Source of the DNA: an uncultured Tenacibaculum sp.
GTDB taxonomy: Bacteria; Bacteroidota; Bacteroidia; Flavobacteriales; Flavobacteriaceae
Length of the DNA: 64,000 nt
Reading direction: 5' to 3'
NCBI GenBank assembly: GCA_947493285.1
Contig: CANLQH010000001.1
Coordinates: forward strand, 62,001-126,000
Below, one piece after another: positions 60,049 through 64,000 of the stretch; the stretch's first letter is position 1; every line of letters starts with the position of its first letter. The translations under genes were made by a program, and so were the position numbers. The notes beneath the pieces are model-generated. The model searched no databases. It saw only the letters and a program-made list of their open reading frames with translations, and had not been told where the DNA came from.

Positions 60049-61209
60049 AAACCAATAACGAACTCCTAACAAGATAAAGAAAGGAATTAATACTTGTGAG
60101 AACAGTTGTATTTTGATTATCCAAATAATGGGGATTAAACAAAGTAAAATAAGTACTGCTTTAAAATAAAAGCGACTCCATTTTGGTTGATTCTTTTTTA
60201 ATAAAAGAAAAGCAACAACTAAGTTAGGGGTAAACGCCCATAAGAAATTAAAATTATTAGGTGCTGTTGAGTGATTTGTGAAAAACCAAAGAAATAGAAT
60301 TAAGACTCCAAATATTCCGGTAATAGATAGAATTAAAAAATCTAACCACTTACTTCTTTTATTTTTTGTGTAATCTTTATAAGTTATAAATATTCCTATT
60401 ATTGATGCTAATAGAATAACCCAGAAAGGTGATATTACATCAGAGTTTGATTCTTTTTCTTTAAAATCTAATAAAGTATTCGTTTTTGAAATTAAGTTTT
60501 CTTCTTGGTTATTCTTCTTAACTTTCGATTCTTGTAAAGCTTCAAAAACATAATCTGGGAGATATAAATATTCGGTAGGTGAAGCAATTTTATCTAATTT
60601 ACTCCCTAAAGCAATGTTTATACCTAAACTTCCCCATGTATTTGGATGAATTTCTTTATTCATTAATTGTCTAATAGACAAATCATTTTTAACAAAGCTA
60701 TCTTTAAAAACTAAGTTTTTGCCTAAAACCTTTTGAATAATATCACGAGGTTTAGTTGCACAATTATCAAAAAAAGGATCATAAAAATAACTTGCATTTT
60801 TAGGGGCAGCATTAATTTCTAAAAATTGAAAGAACTGATTTTTTTGCTCAGAAGTTAAGTTTAAAACTTGTTCTTTTACCCAGCGTTTATCTTGTTGTGA
60901 ACCTTTTAAAGCTAAATGAAAAGGATATCTAGCTAGCTTATATTTCATATAACCTTTAGTGAAGTTTACTATAAAATTTGGGTCATCAAAATCGAAAATA
61001 CCATAATTATAAATTAAGTCTAATTGCAACATTGGGTCTTTAACTCTAATGGCAGTATGACCAAACTTTTCATATAATGCTTCTCCTGGACCAGAAGTAA
61101 TAATACTTATTTGTGAAAATTTAGATAAACTTAGCGTACTTGAAGCCTGTGAAAAAGAAAAGATACTCCAAAGTACTAAAACTAATAGGGTAATGTGTTT
61201 TTTAATCAT
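60025..61209 (-). CDS. DUF4105 domain-containing membrane protein
   Basis: SIITSGPGEALYEKFGHTAIRVKDP, YNYGIFDFDDPNFIVNFTKGYMKYKL, YFYDPFFDNCATKPRDII. Confidence 0.9.
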   Translation of the reverse strand: MIKKHITLLVLVLWSIFSFSQASSTLSLSKFSQISIITSGPGEALYEKFGHTAIRVKDPMLQLDLIYNYGIFDFDDPNFIVNFTKGYMKYKLARYPFHLALKGSQQDKRWVKEQVLNLTSEQKNQFFQFLEINAAPKNASYFYDPFFDNCATKPRDIIQKVLGKNLVFKDSFVKNDLSIRQLMNKEIHPNTWGSLGINIALGSKLDKIASPTEYLYLPDYVFEALQESKVKKNNQEENLISKTNTLLDFKEKESNSDVISPFWVILLASIIGIFITYKDYTKNKRSKWLDFLILSITGIFGVLILFLWFFTNHSTAPNNFNFLWAFTPNLVVAFLLLKKNQPKWSRFYFKAVLILLCLIPIIWIIKIQLFSQVLIPFFILLGVRYWFLQKTLNR

Positions 61210-61284
61210 AATTGTTATCTAAATTGTATACTTACAAATATCTAAATCTTAATTAAGAATTCACTAGTTTTATGTACTAATATT

Positions 61285-62259
61285 TTAAAGTTGAATTCCA
61301 ATTTGTTCTTTTATAAACTGACCAATTCTCTGTTCTAGCCAATAATTCTCTGTATTTGTAAAAGAAGACATAAATCCAACATGCCCGCCATAATCTGGAG
61401 TTAATAAATGGAAATTCGTTAAGTTTTTGGCTTCATCTATAGGATAACATTCTTCTGATAAAAAACTATCATCTAAAGCATTTATGAGTAGTGTAGGTAC
61501 TGCTATTTCAGGAATAAAAGGTTTAGCACTAGCCTTTAACCAATAATCTTCTGAACTTTCAAAACCAAAAACAGGAACTGTATATTGTTTTTCTAAATGG
61601 CGGAATTTTGTAGCTTTAAATAATAAATATTTATTTAGTTTGTAATCAGGAAATTTTTCAGCTTTTTCTAATAATTTAAGCTTCATAGTTCTTAGAAACT
61701 CATTAAGATATACTTTGTTTTTAAGTTTCGTTAACTCAGCTTGGGAAGTTGTTAAATCAATAGGGACTGAAACCGCTATTCCTCCTTTTATAACTGAAGG
61801 TGTATCGTATTCGCCTAAATATTTTAAAGTTAAGTTACCACCTAAACTAAATCCAAGCATGATAATATTATCATATTTAAAATTTGAAATTAAATGATTT
61901 ACGATAAAATAAACATCATCAGTTTTTCCACTATGATAGGTTTCTAACAATAAATTATCCTCACCGCTACAACCTCTTAAATTCATACAAACAGTATCAA
62001 ATCCTAAGTTGTTTAAATGGTTAGCGTTGGTAATCATATAATTAGATTGTGAACTTCCTTCTAACCCATGAATCAATAATACAATAGAATTTGAGCCTAT
62101 AAATGAAAAATCTAAATCAATAAAATCATGATCCCAAGTTGTAATTCTTTTTCGCTCATAATCAATCGTATCCTTCATAAATAAAGGACGATATACTGTA
62201 TTAAAGTGAGCACTTTTAAAAGGCAAACTTGGATTAAAATCGCTAGTTAAAATAGGCAT
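61285..62259 (-). CDS. alpha/beta hydrolase, YheT/ABHD family
   Basis: VLLIHGLEGSSQSNYM, NLRGCSGEDN, MLGFSLGGNLTLKYLGE, PDYGGHVGF. Confidence 0.92.
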   Translation of the reverse strand: MPILTSDFNPSLPFKSAHFNTVYRPLFMKDTIDYERKRITTWDHDFIDLDFSFIGSNSIVLLIHGLEGSSQSNYMITNANHLNNLGFDTVCMNLRGCSGEDNLLLETYHSGKTDDVYFIVNHLISNFKYDNIIMLGFSLGGNLTLKYLGEYDTPSVIKGGIAVSVPIDLTTSQAELTKLKNKVYLNEFLRTMKLKLLEKAEKFPDYKLNKYLLFKATKFRHLEKQYTVPVFGFESSEDYWLKASAKPFIPEIAVPTLLINALDDSFLSEECYPIDEAKNLTNFHLLTPDYGGHVGFMSSFTNTENYWLEQRIGQFIKEQIGIQL

Positions 62260-62359
62260 GATTTAGTTTTTAAACTATTACAAACAAATATGACAAAAAA
62301 TACCTAAAATGTAAAACTCATAAAATGATTTCTTATTTTCGCTTCAAATATTGAATACT

Positions 62360-63100
62360 ATGAATATTAAAAAACACATTCCTAATTTATTAACCTTAGG
62401 AAACTTATTGTGTGGTACAATTGCAATAATTTTTGCAATAAAAGGAGACTTTGTTACTACAGCAATTTTGGTAACTACAGGTATAGGATTTGATTTTTTT
62501 GATGGTTTTGCAGCTCGAATATTAAATGTACAAGGAGAGCTTGGTAAACAGTTAGATAGTTTAGCAGACATGGTAACTAGTGGTGTAGTGCCGGGTATTG
62601 TTATGTTGCAGCTTTTAGTAAATGCTTTAAATATTGATGCAGCAGGTTATTTCGGAATTGATATGTACGAATCAACAGGGAGTTACTTGCCATATTTGGG
62701 CTTGTTGTTAACTTTAGGTGCTTGTTATCGATTAGCAAATTTTAATATTGATACCCGCCAATCAGATTCTTTTATAGGTATACCAACTCCGGCAATGACT
62801 CTATTTGTTATTTCTTTACCGTTAATTACTGAATTTTCAACACAATCATTTTATTTAGATATAATTCATAATCAGTATTTTTTAATTCTAATAACAGTGT
62901 TGCTAACTTTTTTAATGAATGCTGAAATTCCCTTATTTGCCTTAAAGTTTAAAACCTTCGGATTTAAAGAGAATATTTTAAAGTATGTATTTTTATTAAT
63001 GTCAATTTTAATGCTGATTGTATTAAAATTTGTAGCGATTCCATTAATAATTATAATGTACGTGGCATTATCAATGGTTAATAATTTAAAGAAAGTATAA
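62360..63100 (+). CDS. pssA: CDP-diacylglycerol--serine O-phosphatidyltransferase
   Basis: IPNLLTLGNLLCGTIAI, GFDFFDGFAARILNVQGELGKQLDSLADMVTSGVVPG (CDP-alcohol phosphatidyltransferase motif). ATG at 62360 preferred over the TTG at 62351. Confidence 0.94.
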   Translation: MNIKKHIPNLLTLGNLLCGTIAIIFAIKGDFVTTAILVTTGIGFDFFDGFAARILNVQGELGKQLDSLADMVTSGVVPGIVMLQLLVNALNIDAAGYFGIDMYESTGSYLPYLGLLLTLGACYRLANFNIDTRQSDSFIGIPTPAMTLFVISLPLITEFSTQSFYLDIIHNQYFLILITVLLTFLMNAEIPLFALKFKTFGFKENILKYVFLLMSILMLIVLKFVAIPLIIIMYVALSMVNNLKKV

Positions 63101-63138
63101 ACAGTTATATAATTTCTTTTTACAAAGGATAAGACCTT

Positions 63139-64000
63139 CTAACTATTATTTATTTCTTGTTGTACAATTTTCACAGCATCTTGATTAGGTAAAATAGGTA
63201 GTTTCATTTTATCGCTTAAAACTTTTAAAAAAGAAGCTCCTAAAAATATAATTTGCGAAGTGTAATATACCCAAAGCATTATCAATGCTAAAATACTAGC
63301 AGATCCAAAAGTTGTAGATAAATGACTTTTAGCAATAACTATTCCTATCCCAATTTTCCCTAAAATAAATAGGAAGGTAGTGAATAAACCACTTAAAACC
63401 GCAGGTTTCCAATTAACTTTAGCGTCTCCTAAAAACCTAAACATAATTGCAAATAAAATAGCAATGATGATGAAAGAGGAAAAATGCTCGTATAAAAAAG
63501 ACATTCTATAATCGCTATGTAAGCGATTGGAATGTTTCATTAAAAAGGCATTAACAGAAGTACTTACTATTAGCGTAAAAAACAGAAGTATTAAGAGTCC
63601 AAAAGAAGAAAGATGCTTAGTGAAATAACGAATAATGCTGTTTTTAGGTTTTGCTCTAATATTCCAAATATTATTAAAAGCATTATGTATTTGACTAAAC
63701 ATACCTGAGGCACTTAATATTAAAGTAGCAAATCCTACAATTGTAGTTATGATAGAATTATGGTTAACATGCTGTTGTTTTATAATATTTTGTATTTGAG
63801 TAGCTCCTTCTGCTCCTAGTACATCTTTAAGTTGATGAAAAATTTCTCCTGTAACTGCTTGTTTACCAAAGACAATTCCTAATGTCGAAATAACTATAAT
63901 AATTATTGGGAATATAGAGAACACTGTATAATACGCTAAAGCAGCTCCTTTTTGAAAAGTATTACTATTAAAAAAATGGTTAATTACTTTTTTGAAAAAT
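63139..64000 (-). CDS. YihY/BrkB family membrane protein, N-terminus beyond window
   Basis: The minus-strand frame stays open to the window edge (FFKKVINHFFNSNTFQKGAALAYYTVFSIFPIIIIVISTLG...), typical of BrkB. Confidence 0.88.
   Translation of the reverse strand, partial: FFKKVINHFFNSNTFQKGAALAYYTVFSIFPIIIIVISTLGIVFGKQAVTGEIFHQLKDVLGAEGATQIQNIIKQQHVNHNSIITTIVGFATLILSASGMFSQIHNAFNNIWNIRAKPKNSIIRYFTKHLSSFGLLILLFFTLIVSTSVNAFLMKHSNRLHSDYRMSFLYEHFSSFIIIAILFAIMFRFLGDAKVNWKPAVLSGLFTTFLFILGKIGIGIVIAKSHLSTTFGSASILALIMLWVYYTSQIIFLGASFLKVLSDKMKLPILPNQDAVKIVQQEINNS

Overview
This looks like a low-GC chromosomal segment from a Flavobacteriaceae-type Bacteroidota (Tenacibaculum/Polaribacter-like, judged from gene content and the TAnnTTTG promoter boxes). 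Most of it is densely packed core genes. These include a DEAD-box helicase, an ABC-F protein, rsmD-DUF3822, a PIG-L deacetylase, M42 and S9 peptidases, rocD, an RDD/SpoIIM/DUF4129/DUF4350/MoxR/DUF58 locus, cysM-like, mazG, def, ruvX, dapD, tsaC-cca, an MsbA-like ABC exporter, a phosphosugar mutase, xerC/D, aroQ and pssA. The only clear RNA gene is a small SRP RNA at about 57241-57341. I found no tRNA, rRNA, CRISPR array, prophage or transposase. Both window edges cut through a CDS. The most notable observations are: (1) two lipoprotein genes interrupted by a single in-frame TAA that one C->T change would restore to CAA (a DUF6624-like lipoprotein at 17870-18523, and a lipoprotein signal peptide fused in frame to the S9 peptidase at 38812-40974); (2) a probable surface-glycan pair, a polysialyltransferase/GT52-like protein plus a Stealth-family phosphotransferase, upstream of tsaC-cca; (3) an unexplained structured leader upstream of rocD; (4) a metal-handling cassette of a His-rich protein, a TonB receptor and a CDF exporter; (5) a (ATT)9 microsatellite inside a tyrosine recombinase gene. 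I found no convincing, wholly novel multi-gene defence system.
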